A stretch of 64,000 nt of DNA from Actinoplanes solisilvae (GTDB lineage: Bacteria; Actinomycetota; Actinomycetes; Mycobacteriales; Micromonosporaceae): assembly GCF_003999975.1 (NCBI RefSeq), contig NZ_RJAC01000003.1, positions 310,001 to 374,000 of the forward strand, given 5' to 3'. Positions 1 through 9,454 of this stretch are shown here, in pieces; within the stretch, counting starts at the first letter, position 1; every line of letters starts with the position of its first letter. Made by a program: the position numbers and the translations under genes. The notes under the pieces were generated by a model that was given only the letters and a program-made list of their open reading frames with translations, had not been told where the DNA came from and searched no databases.

Positions 1-2067
1 GGCCGACGGGAGCGCGGGCAGCAGCTCGATCTCCTCGCCGTCCGACTGCAGCAGCATCTCGGCGATCGCGCCGGTGCCGCCCGAGTTACCGTCGAACGAG
101 TAGATGTTCTCCGGCGCGCCCGCGATGCCCCCGGCCGAATAGCTGAGCAGGTTGGTCTCACTGGCGTCGGCGATCAGCCGGGTGACGTGGACGAGGGCCT
201 GGTCGCCGTCGAGCAGCCGGGCGTAGAAGGCGGCGAAGTTGGCCTCGACCCACTCGGTCTGCTCCCACCCCGAGGCCTGCTGACGCCGCTCGATGGTGAC
301 CCGGGCCGCCTGAGCCAGTTCGGGCGTACGCCGGGGCGAGATCTGCCGTTCCGGGAAGAGCGCGACCAGGTGCGCGGTGTGCCGGTGAGCGGGATCGGCC
401 TCGTCGAAGTCGTCCAGCCACTCCAGCAGCTGGCCGTGCCGGCCGATCGCGAAGGGGGACAACCGTTCCCGGGCTTTCTCCACTCGCGCGCGCAGGTCGG
501 GGTCGACGTCCAGGATCTCGGCGGCCCGCCCGCAGATGCGCAGGATCGCCTCCGCGAACGCGCGGTCGGCGGTCGTGCCCATCGCGACCGAGCACGGTGT
601 GCCGTCCGGGGCCAGATACCAGTTCTCGGGCGACTCGGCCGGGCCGGGCAGCAGCAATCCGGTGGTCGGGTCGGGCACCAGGTAGTCCAGGAAGAACAGC
701 GCGGCGTCCCGCAGCACCGGGTACGCCTCCTCGCGCAGATAGCGTTCGTCGGGCTGGTATTCGTAGTGCTCCCAGAGCTGCAGGGCGATCCAGGCCCCGC
801 CGGTCACGTTCATTCCCCAGCCGATGCCGCTGCCGGGCGCCGTGTAGCCCCAGGCGTTGGTGACCGTGTGCGCGACCCAGCCGTCCGCGCCGTACATCTC
901 TCGCGCCGTGCTGCGCCCGGCCTCGGCGAGGCGCTGCACGAACCGTACGAGGGGGGCATGGGCCTCGGCCAGGTTGCCCGACTCGGCCGCCCAGTAGTTC
1001 TGCTGCGTGTTGATGTCGAGGTGGAAGTCGTTGCTCCAGCCCATGCTGCTGGCCAGCCCGTCGTTCCACACGCCCTGCAGCGCGAGCGGCAGCGGCGAGT
1101 CCTCGCGCGACCCGGCCATCGTCAGATAGCGGCCGTACTGGAAGTACAGCGCGATCAGGTCGTCGTCCCGCTCACCCTTGGCCAGCCGTTCCCGGCGTAC
1201 GTCGGTCGGCAGCTCGACGGCCGGGCCGAGGTCGAGCGACACCCGCCGCATCAGGCGCTGGACGTCCTCGATGTGCGCGGCGCGCATCGCGTCCCAACCG
1301 GCCGCGGGCCTCTCGGCGCGCTCTACGGGATCGTCGCCGCCCCAGTCGGTGCCCACGGCGATGACGACGACGACCGCGTCCGCGCCCTCGACCGTCAGCG
1401 TGTCACCGTCGGCCCGCAGCGATCCGCCCTCCAGCTCGAAACGGGCGCGGATCTCGAGCGCGGCCCCGTCCTTTCCGTTGCTGTGCATGGATTCGACAGC
1501 GCGGCCGCTGAACGCGAGGCCCTTTTCGCCGGCGACGGCCGCGCCGGGCAGCGCGGTGTCGTCCAATGTGGCCGTGAGGTCGAGAGCGGCCGGGCGGTCG
1601 GTGGAGAGCCGCATCGCGATGACGCCGTGCGGGTGCGAGGCGAACACTTCGCGTACGTGGTGAACGCCGTTCTGGTCGAACTCGACGCGGACGATGCCGG
1701 TGTCGAGGTCGAGGGTGCGCCGGTAGTTCTCGGCCGGGCCTTCCGGAAGCTCCAGGTGCAGCCGGGGCAGTGGCACGTTGGTGCCGAACGACGTCGGACG
1801 GCCGGGGAGGTGCTGTTCGGCCAGCCGCTGGGCGTGCGCGTGCTGCCCGGCGAACAGCAGCCGACGGATCTCGGGCAGTTCGCGCAGGGCAGTCGGGCTG
1901 ACATCGGTCGTCGACGGCGCGCCGGACCACGCGGTCGACTCGGACAGTCGTACGGTCTCGGTCGTCACGCCACCGTAGACCATGCCGCCGAGCCGGCCGT
2001 TGCCGATGGGTAACGCCTCGAACCAGCGCTCCGCCGGCCGGTCGTAGAACAGAACGGTGGAAGGCAT
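1..2067 (-). CDS. GH95 alpha-L-fucosidase, C-terminus outside window
   Basis: Glycoside hydrolase of family 95, which releases alpha-1,2-linked L-fucose (some members act on L-galactose) with inversion. The frame is open from an ATG at 2067 to base 1 (689 codons) with no stop, so the last part is outside the window. The N-terminal beta-sandwich shows the family start (FYDRPAERWFEALPIGNGRLGGM), followed by the helical barrel with the WNDGLASSMGWSNDFHLDIN block and the NFAAFYARLLDGDQALVH and FDGNSGGTGAIAEMLLQS blocks. The visible end, ELLPALPSA, normally precedes the final beta domain by under 100 residues. A GAGAGGAA ribosome site precedes the ATG. No signal peptide is apparent, so it is probably cytoplasmic and acts on imported oligosaccharides. 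It is divergent from the ROK regulator, which is its likely controller. Confidence 0.9.
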   Translation of the reverse strand, partial: MPSTVLFYDRPAERWFEALPIGNGRLGGMVYGGVTTETVRLSESTAWSGAPSTTDVSPTALRELPEIRRLLFAGQHAHAQRLAEQHLPGRPTSFGTNVPLPRLHLELPEGPAENYRRTLDLDTGIVRVEFDQNGVHHVREVFASHPHGVIAMRLSTDRPAALDLTATLDDTALPGAAVAGEKGLAFSGRAVESMHSNGKDGAALEIRARFELEGGSLRADGDTLTVEGADAVVVVIAVGTDWGGDDPVERAERPAAGWDAMRAAHIEDVQRLMRRVSLDLGPAVELPTDVRRERLAKGERDDDLIALYFQYGRYLTMAGSREDSPLPLALQGVWNDGLASSMGWSNDFHLDINTQQNYWAAESGNLAEAHAPLVRFVQRLAEAGRSTAREMYGADGWVAHTVTNAWGYTAPGSGIGWGMNVTGGAWIALQLWEHYEYQPDERYLREEAYPVLRDAALFFLDYLVPDPTTGLLLPGPAESPENWYLAPDGTPCSVAMGTTADRAFAEAILRICGRAAEILDVDPDLRARVEKARERLSPFAIGRHGQLLEWLDDFDEADPAHRHTAHLVALFPERQISPRRTPELAQAARVTIERRQQASGWEQTEWVEANFAAFYARLLDGDQALVHVTRLIADASETNLLSYSAGGIAGAPENIYSFDGNSGGTGAIAEMLLQSDGEEIELLPALPSA

Positions 2068-2090
2068 CGAAATTCCTCTCAGCCAACGGA

Positions 2091-2169
2091 TGAGGGTTGT
2101 TCCGGGCCCACCTCGAGTTGCCCGCAGCCGCGTCAGAAGCTTGGTCTCCACCGCTCTGAACAACCCTCA
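2091..2169. promoter_or_regulatory. 12-bp inverted repeat pair in GH95/ROK divergent promoter region
   Basis: TGAGGGTTGTTC at 2091-2102 is repeated exactly inverted as GAACAACCCTCA at 2158-2169, 55 bp apart, just upstream of the GH95 start. Arms this long and exact at such spacing fit two half-operators bound by a looping dimer or two sites of one regulator. Which protein binds is not shown by the sequence; the adjacent ROK protein is the obvious candidate. Confidence 0.5.
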
Positions 2170-2214
2170 CTGACGGCGGCGAGCGTAGGTCTCGCCTCGC
2201 GCCGGAATCAATAG

Positions 2215-2249
2215 TTGACGAAGGAAATTATTTAGCTTAGATTTCCTCA
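2215..2249 (+). promoter_or_regulatory. Promoter of ROK gene, probably leaderless, with inverted repeat
   Basis: TTGACG at 2215-2220, a 17-bp spacer and TAGATT at 2238-2243 make a good vegetative promoter. The -10 box ends only 6 bp before the ATG at 2250, so transcription should start at or next to the start codon, giving a leaderless mRNA; no ribosome site is present. GGAAAT (2223-2228) and ATTTCC (2241-2246) form an inverted repeat that spans the -10 box, a natural place for autorepression. Confidence 0.6.
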
Positions 2250-3404
2250 ATGCTTCCCGAGGCTGACGCCTTAGCTCCCGCAGTGACTGCCGTCTTCACA
2301 ACCGTGTTGACCGAGGGTCCGCTCAGCCGCGTCGCGCTCGCCCGCCGCCTCGGGCTCTCCTCCGGCGCCGTCACCAAGGCGGCCCGGCCGCTCATCGAGC
2401 TGGGATATCTCGAGGAGCTGGCCGCGACCGAGCGCACCGGGCCGGGCGCCGGACGCCCCGCCAGCCCGCTGGCGATCCGCGCCGACTGCGAATATTTCGT
2501 CGGCGTGAAGATTACCGGCGACGAACTCATCGGTGTGGTCTGCGATCTGCGTGCTCAGGTGCGGGCCTCGGCGCACCGGCGGCTCTCCGCGCCCGACGCC
2601 GGCCACGTGCTCACCGAGCTCGGCGAGCTCGTGGACGACCTGCTCGACGGGCCCGGCGACTTCCGCTCGCGCACCCGCCGGCTCGGGCTGGCCGTCTCGG
2701 GCGACGTCGACCACACCACCGGCCTGGTCCGCTACTCGCCGTTCCTGCGCTGGCGGGACGTGTCGCTGCGCGAGCGGGCCGAGAAGGTCACCGGCCTCAC
2801 CGTCACGGTCGAGAACGACGTGAAGGCACTGACCGTCGCCGAGCACTGGTTCGGCGAGGGCGTCGGGGCCGAGTCGTTCGCGCTGGTGACCGTGGGCGCG
2901 GGCATCGGCTGCGGGCTCGTCGTCGGCGGCCGTCTGGTCTCCGGCTCGCGCGGGGTGGCCGGCGAGATCGGCCACATCGCCATCGACCTGAACGGGCCCG
3001 CCTGTCACTGCGGCAGCCGCGGGTGCGTCGAGGCGATCGCCAGCACCGACGCCATCGTGCGGCAGGCCCGGGTGGCGGCCCGGCAGCCCGAGCTGACGTT
3101 CGACGACGCGGTGGCCCTGGCCCGCGCCGGCGACATCGCCGTCGGCGCGGTCTTCGCTCGTGCGGGGGACGCGATCGGCTCGGGCATCGCCGCGGTCGCA
3201 AACCTGGTCGGCCCCGATCGCATCGTCGTCTCGGGCGAGGGTCTGGCCGCCTATGACCTCTTCGAGCCGCACATCCGGGCCGGTTTCCAGCTGCAGGCAT
3301 TCGGCACCGTGGCCGACTGTCCACTCTCCATCCGGGCACTCCCGTTCGAGGAGTGGGCCCGCGGGGCCGCCACGGTGAGCATCAAGGCCCTGGTCGCCTC
3401 CTGA
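2250..3404 (+). CDS. ROK family transcriptional regulator
   Basis: 384-residue ROK-family repressor. An N-terminal winged helix-turn-helix lies at about residues 15-75 (SRVALARRLGLSSGAVTKAA is the recognition region), followed by a sugar-kinase-like fold with the GxG phosphate-binding type loop near GLAVSGDVDH and the ROK zinc signature CHCGSRGCVE around residue 255. The family represses sugar catabolic genes and is relieved by a sugar or sugar phosphate. The start is set by the ATG that follows directly on a -10 box. It is divergent from GH95, and upstream of the ThuA/dehydrogenase gene, whose promoter carries a long inverted repeat with related GAAATT half-sites. The inducer is unknown; L-fucose is a guess from the neighbour. 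Confidence 0.9.
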   Translation: MLPEADALAPAVTAVFTTVLTEGPLSRVALARRLGLSSGAVTKAARPLIELGYLEELAATERTGPGAGRPASPLAIRADCEYFVGVKITGDELIGVVCDLRAQVRASAHRRLSAPDAGHVLTELGELVDDLLDGPGDFRSRTRRLGLAVSGDVDHTTGLVRYSPFLRWRDVSLRERAEKVTGLTVTVENDVKALTVAEHWFGEGVGAESFALVTVGAGIGCGLVVGGRLVSGSRGVAGEIGHIAIDLNGPACHCGSRGCVEAIASTDAIVRQARVAARQPELTFDDAVALARAGDIAVGAVFARAGDAIGSGIAAVANLVGPDRIVVSGEGLAAYDLFEPHIRAGFQLQAFGTVADCPLSIRALPFEEWARGAATVSIKALVAS

Positions 3405-3503
3405 GCGACTTCCAATCTGGACGATCACCCGCATAGCGGCGATTTTACCGTGGGTTATCAAACCGTTACACGATGATCCCTTGCTTGAAACGAAGCGCAG
3501 GAC

Positions 3504-3534
3504 CGAAATTTGTCCAAGACATAAACAAATTTCG
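3504..3534. promoter_or_regulatory. Perfect 10-bp inverted repeat upstream of ThuA-dehydrogenase gene
   Basis: CGAAATTTGT (3504-3513) and ACAAATTTCG (3525-3534) are exact inverted copies with an 11-bp spacer, in an AT-rich stretch of the 226-bp gap between the ROK gene and the large secreted protein. The pattern TTTGT-N-ACAAA resembles operators of XylR-type ROK repressors, known in Bacillus; binding by the ROK protein upstream is inference. Confidence 0.5.
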
Positions 3535-3630
3535 AAACAGCGCGCCGGTGACCCCCCGACCGGCCGCGACGGGACGCCCGCTCCGACGGGCGCCCGGCTG
3601 TCCACTGCCTAGTCAGGACAAGGAGACCAC

Positions 3631-6600
3631 GTGTTCCGACAACGGAACCTGTTCGCTGCTGCCCTGTTGTCAGGCCTGTTACTGACGACCCTGATCGGCG
3701 CGCCCTCGCCCGCGTCGGCCAAGGCCGCCCAGGCCGCCGCCGCAGATCCCTACTCCGTCCTCGTCTTCTCCAAGACCGCCGGTTTCCGGCACGACGCCAT
3801 CCCCGCCGGCATCGCCGCCGTCCAGAAGCTCGGCACCGAGAACGGCTTCACCGTCGACACCACCGAGGACGGCGCCGCCTTCACCGACGCCAACCTGGCC
3901 AAGTACAAGGCCGTCATCTGGATGTCGACCACCGGCGACGTGCTCGACGCCGCCCAGCAGGCTGCCTTCGAGCGTTACATCCAGGCCGGCGGCGGCTACG
4001 CCGGCGTGCACGCCGCCTCCGACACCGAGTACAGCTGGCCCTGGTACGGCGAGCTGGTGGGCGCGTACTTCAACGCTCACCCGGCCAACCAGCAGGCCAC
4101 CGTCAAGGTCGAGGACCACGCTCACCCGTCGACGGCCTCGCTGCCGGACAAGTGGTCGCGTTTCGACGAGTGGTACAACTTCCGCAGCAACCCGCGCGGC
4201 AAGGTGCACGTGCTGGCCAGCCTGGACGAGACCACCTACACCCCGGGCACCGGCGCGATGGGCGCTGACCACCCGACCGCCTGGTGCCGCGACTACGACG
4301 GCGGCCGCACCTGGTACACCGGTGGCGGCCACACCCAGGCGTCGTACACCGACCCGCAGTTCCTCGCCCACCTGCTCGGCGGCATCCAGACCGCGGCCGG
4401 AGTGGTCGACGCCGACTGCGGCGCCTCGCTTACCAGCAGCTTCGAGAAGGTCGCGCTGGACGGCAACACCAGCAACCCGATGGAACTGGACATCGCCAAG
4501 GACGGCCGCGTGTTCTACGTGGAGCGTGACGGGCGTGTCCAGATCATCAAGCCGGACACCGGTCGTACGGTGACCGCGGTCGACCTGGATGTGTTCACCG
4601 GCAACGAGGACGGGCTGATCGGCATCCGGCTCGACCCGGACTTCGCCACCAACGGCTGGGTCTACCTCTACTACGCCCGCAACGACGGGATAGCGCGAAA
4701 CCTGCTGTCGCGGTTCACCGTCACCGGCGACACCATCGCCACGTCCACCGAGAAGGTCGTTCTCGAGGTCACGACGCAGCGCAACACGTGCTGCCACGCC
4801 GGCGGAAGCATGACCTTCGACAAGGACGGCAACCTCTACCTGGCGACCGGTGACAACACCAACCCGTTCGAGTCGAGCGCGTTCACCCCGATCGACGAGC
4901 GGGCCGGACGCCAGGACTACGACGCGCAGCGGACCTCCGGCAACACCAACGACCTGCGGGGCAAGGTGCTGCGCATCCACCCCGAGGACGACGGCACCTA
5001 CACGATCCCGGCCGGCAACCTCTTCGCGCCGGGAACGGCCAAGACCCGTCCGGAGATCTTCGGCATGGGCTTCCGCAACCCGTTCCGGATCGGTACCGAC
5101 CCGAAGACCGGCGTCCTCTACGTCGGTGACTACGGGCCGGACGCCAGCGCGGCCAACCCCGACCGGGGACCCGAGGGCACGGTCGAGTGGAACATCGTCG
5201 GCACCGCGGGCAACTACGGCTGGCCGTACTGCACCGGCGCGAACTACGCCTACAACGACTACCAGTTCCCGTCGGGACCCAGCGGCGCCAAGTTCAACTG
5301 CGCGGCGCCGGTCAACGACTCGCCCAACAACACGGGCCTGACCGACCTGCCGCCGGCCCTGGTCGCCACGGTCGACTACGACTACAGCGGCAACCCGCTC
5401 TTCCCCGAGATCGGTGGCGGCGGCGCCCCGATGGGTGGACCGGTCTACCGCTACGACGCTGCTTCGACCTCGCAGCACAAGTGGCCGGCCTACTTCGACG
5501 GCAAGGCGCTGTTCGGCGAGTGGAACCAGTCGAAGATGTACACGATGCAGGTCACGCCGGACGGCAAGTCGCTGGTCGACATCAACCAGCTGCTGAACGG
5601 CATGTCCTTCATCCGGCCGATGGACTTCGAGTTCGGCCCGGACGGCGCGCTCTACATGATCGAGTGGGGCAGCGGCTTCGGCGGCAACAACGACAACTCC
5701 GGCGTCTACCGGATCGACTACATCGCCGGTGACCGCGCCCCGATCGCGGAGGCCAGCGCCACCCCCACCTCGGGACCGACGCCGCTGACGGCGACGTTCT
5801 CGAGCGCGGGCTCCCGTGACCCGGACGGCGGCGCGCTGACCTTCGCCTGGGCGTTCGGCGACGGGACGACCTCGACCGAGGCCAACCCCACCCACACCTA
5901 CACCACGGCCGGCAACTACACCGCGCAGCTCACCGTGACCAACCCCAAGGGGCGTACGGCGGTGGCGAACGTGCCGGTGACGGTCGGCAACACCGCTCCG
6001 ACCGTCTCCATCGAGTTCCCGCCCGACGGCGGCTTCTTCGAGTGGGGCGACCAGGTCAAGTACACCGTCAAGGTGACCGACCCGGAGGACGGCACCATCG
6101 ACTGTGAGCGGGTGAACCTGCAGGTTCTGCTGGGCCACGACGAGCACGCCCACCCGCTCGAGCAGCACAAGGGTTGCACCGGCACCGTGCAGACCGCTCT
6201 CGCCGCCGGCCACGGCGCCGAGGCCAACGTCTTCGCGGTCTTCGAGGCGACCTACACCGACGACGGCGGCGCCGGCGGTTCGGCCGCGCTCACCGGTCGC
6301 GCGATCGAGCAGTTGCAGCCCAAGCGCAAGCAGGCCGAGTACTTCAGCGCCACCGGCCGGGTGGCCGGCAGCACCGGAGGCGGCGACGCGGGCGTGGTGC
6401 GCGAGACCACCACCGACCCGTCCGGCGGGGGCCAGAACATCGGCTTCATCGAGGACGGCGACTGGTGGTCGTTCGACCCGGCCAGCCTGACCGGCGTCGA
6501 CTCGATCCGTTTCCGGGTCGCCTCCGACGTGGCCGGCGGCCGCATCGAGGTCCGGTCCGGAGCCACCGACGGCCCGCTGCTCACCACGGCCACCGTGGCC

Positions 6601-9390
6601 AACACCGGCGGGTGGCAGAACTTCGTCGACGTCACGGCGCCGGTGACCGCCACCAGCACGGAGTCGCTCGTCTTCGTCGTCCGCGACCCGAACGGCGGGG
6701 CAGGCTCCCTGATCAACGTCAACTGGGTCGACTTCCTCGGCAAGGGCGTCACCGACAACGCGCCCCCGGTGGTCAGCGCGGTCGCGACCCCGGCGACCGG
6801 CACCGCGCCGGTCACGGTCGCCTTCGACGGCACCGCCACCGACGCCGAGGGTGACACGCCACTGACGTACGCCTGGGACTTCGGCGACGGCGGCTCGGCG
6901 ACCACCCTGGACGCCAGCCACACCTACACGGCGCCGGGCAACTTCACGGCCACCCTCACGGTGACCGACAGCCGCGGCGCCAAGGCGTACACCAATGTGC
7001 CGGTCAAGGTCGAGGCTCCGACCACGGCCTGCCCCGGGGTCCGCTCGGACGACTTCAACGGCGCGGCGCTCGACCGTGACCGCTGGACGGTCGTACGGGA
7101 GAACCAGGCCTTCTCGGTCGCCAACGGGTCGCTGCTGCTGCCCACCGCCGTGGGTGACCTCTACGGCACCCGCAACGACGCCACCAACCTGGTCGTCCAG
7201 CCCGCACCCAGCGGCGCCTGGCAGGCCACCACCAAGCTCACCCTGCCGGTGACCGCGAACTACCAGCAGGCCGGTCTGATCGTCTACGGCGACGACGACA
7301 ACTACGCCAAGCTCGACCTGCTCTACAGCGGTTCCCGCCGGGTGGAGTTCATCCGCGAGAACGCGGCGACCCCGCGCAACGAAGGCAGCGACAGCGTGGC
7401 GGCCCCCGCCGGCGACACCGTGTACCTGCGGGTCTCCAGCGACGGGACGAACCTGACGGCGGAGGTGTCGGCCGACGGCCAGACCTTCACCGCGGCGGGT
7501 CGCTCGGCCGCCCTGGCCGGCATCACCAACCCGAAGGTCGGGGTCTTCGCCCTCAACGGCGGCACCGAGGCGCCGGTGGTGAACGCGAGCTTCGACTGGC
7601 TCCGGATCACGCCGGACGAGGCGGTCAAGCCCGCGCCGTCGGACGAGTTCACCGGGACGTCGGTGGACAAGTGCAGGTGGGACGGGATCGTCCGCGAGGA
7701 CGCGGCCGCCTACCGGGTCGCCGACGGGGCGTTGCGGATCGACGTGGCCAACGGTGACATCTACACCGCCGGTAACACCGGGCCGACGAACTTCTTCCTC
7801 CAGAACTCGCCCGCGGGCGACTGGACGGTGGAGACGAAGGTCGACGGCAGCCTGCTGAACGAGCAGTACCAGCAGGCCGGTCTGATCGTCTACGGCGATG
7901 ACGACAACTACCTCAAGCTCGACTACGTGCTCGACAACCAGGCCGGGCAGACGCTCAGCCGGCGACTCGAGTTCCGCAGCGAGATCGGGGCGGCCGTGCA
8001 GGACCCGCAGCCTCAGGCGGGCAACCTGACGTCGGGGGTCTGGTACCTGCGACTGGCCAAGGTGGGCACGACCTACACCGGGTCGTACTCGGCCGACGGC
8101 ACCGACTGGACGACGTTCGAGAGCCTGACCAACGCCGCCGTCGGGGCCACCCCGAAGGTGGGCCTGTTCAGCCTGGGCGCCAACCAGACCGCACGGAAGA
8201 CGGTGGCGTTCGACTACTTCCGGATCAGCACCGCCTCGGCTGACACTCAGGCGCCGGTCACCAGCGCCGCGGTGTCCGGGACCCCGGTCGACGGGTGGCT
8301 CACCGCCGCGGCCACGGTCACGTTGACCGCGGCTGACGCCGGGTCGGGCGTGGCGAGCACCGAGTACCAGCTCGACGGTGCGACGGCCTGGACCGCTTAC
8401 ACCGCCCCGGTGGCGGTCAGCGGTGACGGGTCGCACGAGGTGCGGTTCCGGTCGACCGACAAGGCCGGCAACGTGGAGACGGCGAAGTCGGTCGCAGTCA
8501 AGATCGACACCACCGCGCCGCTCACCACCGCGCAGTTCGCCCCGGCGAACGACAACGGCTGGCACGCCGGGGCCATCCCGGTCACGCTGACCGCGACCGA
8601 CGCCGGTTCGGGAGTCGGCAAGCTGGAGTGGTCGCTCGACGGCGGCGCCTGGACGCCGTACACCTCGCCGGTGGATGTGAAGGGCGACGGGCAGCACGAG
8701 CTGCTCTACCGTTCCGCCGACAAGGCCGGCAACGCCGAGACGCTCAAGTCGGCCGTCCTGCGGATCGACGGCAGCAAGCCCACCCTGCTGGTCTCCGGAC
8801 TGGCGCACGGTCAGCTCTACGGCGACAGCCAGGACGTCAGGGTCTCCTGGCAGGCGGTCGACCCGAGCTCGGGCATCCAGAGCACCTCGGCCACGCTGGA
8901 CGGGCAGGCGTTCACCAACGGTTCGCTCCTCGCTCTCTACGAGCTGCCGCTGGGCCTGCACGACCTGACCGCGACCGCGGTCGACAAGGCCGGGAACCGC
9001 ACCACCACGACGGTGCAGTTCTTCGTGGCCACCTCGTTCCGGGACATGCAGAACCTGCTGGACCGGTTCAAGGCGACCAGCCGGCTCTCGACCAAGGCCC
9101 ACAAGGACCTGTCCAAGAAGCTGGACGCGGTCCGCAAGGCCGAGGCTTCCGGTAATGACGACAAGGCGATCAAGGAGCTGAACGCCTTCAAGAAGCTGGT
9201 CAACGACGCCAAGCTGGTCAACGACACCGACGTCCGGGACACCCTGCTCCGGGACGCCGACGCGATGATCGTTCGGCTCGGCGGCTCGGCCACCACGGCC
9301 GGGGTCAAGGCGAACAAGGGCAAACCGGTGAAGGACGCCGGCCGCCTCGGCGGTGACCCGACCCGGGTCGCCCCGCACCGCTCGCGCTGA
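3631..9390 (+). CDS. Secreted ThuA / glucose-sorbosone dehydrogenase mosaic protein with PKD, CBM6 and FIMAH domains
   Basis: 1919-residue exported multidomain protein. GTG start with AAGGAG 6 bp upstream; signal peptide to about residue 32 (ASA cleavage). Domains: ThuA-like (39-255), PQQ-type glucose/sorbosone dehydrogenase beta-propeller (268-700; CCHAGG and IEWGSGFGG blocks), PKD (704-785), Ig-like linker (787-898), CBM6 (900-1040), second PKD (1044-1129), two concanavalin-like DUF1349-type repeats (1134-1329, 1332-1535; both with YQQAGLIVYGDDDNY), two OmpL47-like repeats (1539-1714), a third Ig-like domain, and a C-terminal helical FIMAH-type domain (1802-1887). ThuA plus sugar dehydrogenase suggests oxidation or handling of a sugar on an extracellular polymer; substrate cannot be read from sequence. 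No cell-wall anchor seen. Confidence 0.85.
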   Translation: MFRQRNLFAAALLSGLLLTTLIGAPSPASAKAAQAAAADPYSVLVFSKTAGFRHDAIPAGIAAVQKLGTENGFTVDTTEDGAAFTDANLAKYKAVIWMSTTGDVLDAAQQAAFERYIQAGGGYAGVHAASDTEYSWPWYGELVGAYFNAHPANQQATVKVEDHAHPSTASLPDKWSRFDEWYNFRSNPRGKVHVLASLDETTYTPGTGAMGADHPTAWCRDYDGGRTWYTGGGHTQASYTDPQFLAHLLGGIQTAAGVVDADCGASLTSSFEKVALDGNTSNPMELDIAKDGRVFYVERDGRVQIIKPDTGRTVTAVDLDVFTGNEDGLIGIRLDPDFATNGWVYLYYARNDGIARNLLSRFTVTGDTIATSTEKVVLEVTTQRNTCCHAGGSMTFDKDGNLYLATGDNTNPFESSAFTPIDERAGRQDYDAQRTSGNTNDLRGKVLRIHPEDDGTYTIPAGNLFAPGTAKTRPEIFGMGFRNPFRIGTDPKTGVLYVGDYGPDASAANPDRGPEGTVEWNIVGTAGNYGWPYCTGANYAYNDYQFPSGPSGAKFNCAAPVNDSPNNTGLTDLPPALVATVDYDYSGNPLFPEIGGGGAPMGGPVYRYDAASTSQHKWPAYFDGKALFGEWNQSKMYTMQVTPDGKSLVDINQLLNGMSFIRPMDFEFGPDGALYMIEWGSGFGGNNDNSGVYRIDYIAGDRAPIAEASATPTSGPTPLTATFSSAGSRDPDGGALTFAWAFGDGTTSTEANPTHTYTTAGNYTAQLTVTNPKGRTAVANVPVTVGNTAPTVSIEFPPDGGFFEWGDQVKYTVKVTDPEDGTIDCERVNLQVLLGHDEHAHPLEQHKGCTGTVQTALAAGHGAEANVFAVFEATYTDDGGAGGSAALTGRAIEQLQPKRKQAEYFSATGRVAGSTGGGDAGVVRETTTDPSGGGQNIGFIEDGDWWSFDPASLTGVDSIRFRVASDVAGGRIEVRSGATDGPLLTTATVANTGGWQNFVDVTAPVTATSTESLVFVVRDPNGGAGSLINVNWVDFLGKGVTDNAPPVVSAVATPATGTAPVTVAFDGTATDAEGDTPLTYAWDFGDGGSATTLDASHTYTAPGNFTATLTVTDSRGAKAYTNVPVKVEAPTTACPGVRSDDFNGAALDRDRWTVVRENQAFSVANGSLLLPTAVGDLYGTRNDATNLVVQPAPSGAWQATTKLTLPVTANYQQAGLIVYGDDDNYAKLDLLYSGSRRVEFIRENAATPRNEGSDSVAAPAGDTVYLRVSSDGTNLTAEVSADGQTFTAAGRSAALAGITNPKVGVFALNGGTEAPVVNASFDWLRITPDEAVKPAPSDEFTGTSVDKCRWDGIVREDAAAYRVADGALRIDVANGDIYTAGNTGPTNFFLQNSPAGDWTVETKVDGSLLNEQYQQAGLIVYGDDDNYLKLDYVLDNQAGQTLSRRLEFRSEIGAAVQDPQPQAGNLTSGVWYLRLAKVGTTYTGSYSADGTDWTTFESLTNAAVGATPKVGLFSLGANQTARKTVAFDYFRISTASADTQAPVTSAAVSGTPVDGWLTAAATVTLTAADAGSGVASTEYQLDGATAWTAYTAPVAVSGDGSHEVRFRSTDKAGNVETAKSVAVKIDTTAPLTTAQFAPANDNGWHAGAIPVTLTATDAGSGVGKLEWSLDGGAWTPYTSPVDVKGDGQHELLYRSADKAGNAETLKSAVLRIDGSKPTLLVSGLAHGQLYGDSQDVRVSWQAVDPSSGIQSTSATLDGQAFTNGSLLALYELPLGLHDLTATAVDKAGNRTTTTVQFFVATSFRDMQNLLDRFKATSRLSTKAHKDLSKKLDAVRKAEASGNDDKAIKELNAFKKLVNDAKLVNDTDVRDTLLRDADAMIVRLGGSATTAGVKANKGKPVKDAGRLGGDPTRVAPHRSR

Positions 9391-9399
9391 CGCAGGAGA

Positions 9400-9429
9400 G
9401 GGGGCCCGTCCCGGTTGGGGCGGGTCCCC
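9400..9429 (+). terminator. Stem-loop after the large secreted protein gene
   Basis: A 13-bp stem (9400-9412 with 9417-9429, two G-U wobbles, loop GGTT) lies 10 bp after the stop codon. There is no T-run, as is common for terminators in high-GC actinobacteria. It may only attenuate read-through into the next gene, which begins at 9455. Confidence 0.55.
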
Positions 9430-9454
9430 TCGCGCCGAGAGAGAGGAAACACCG

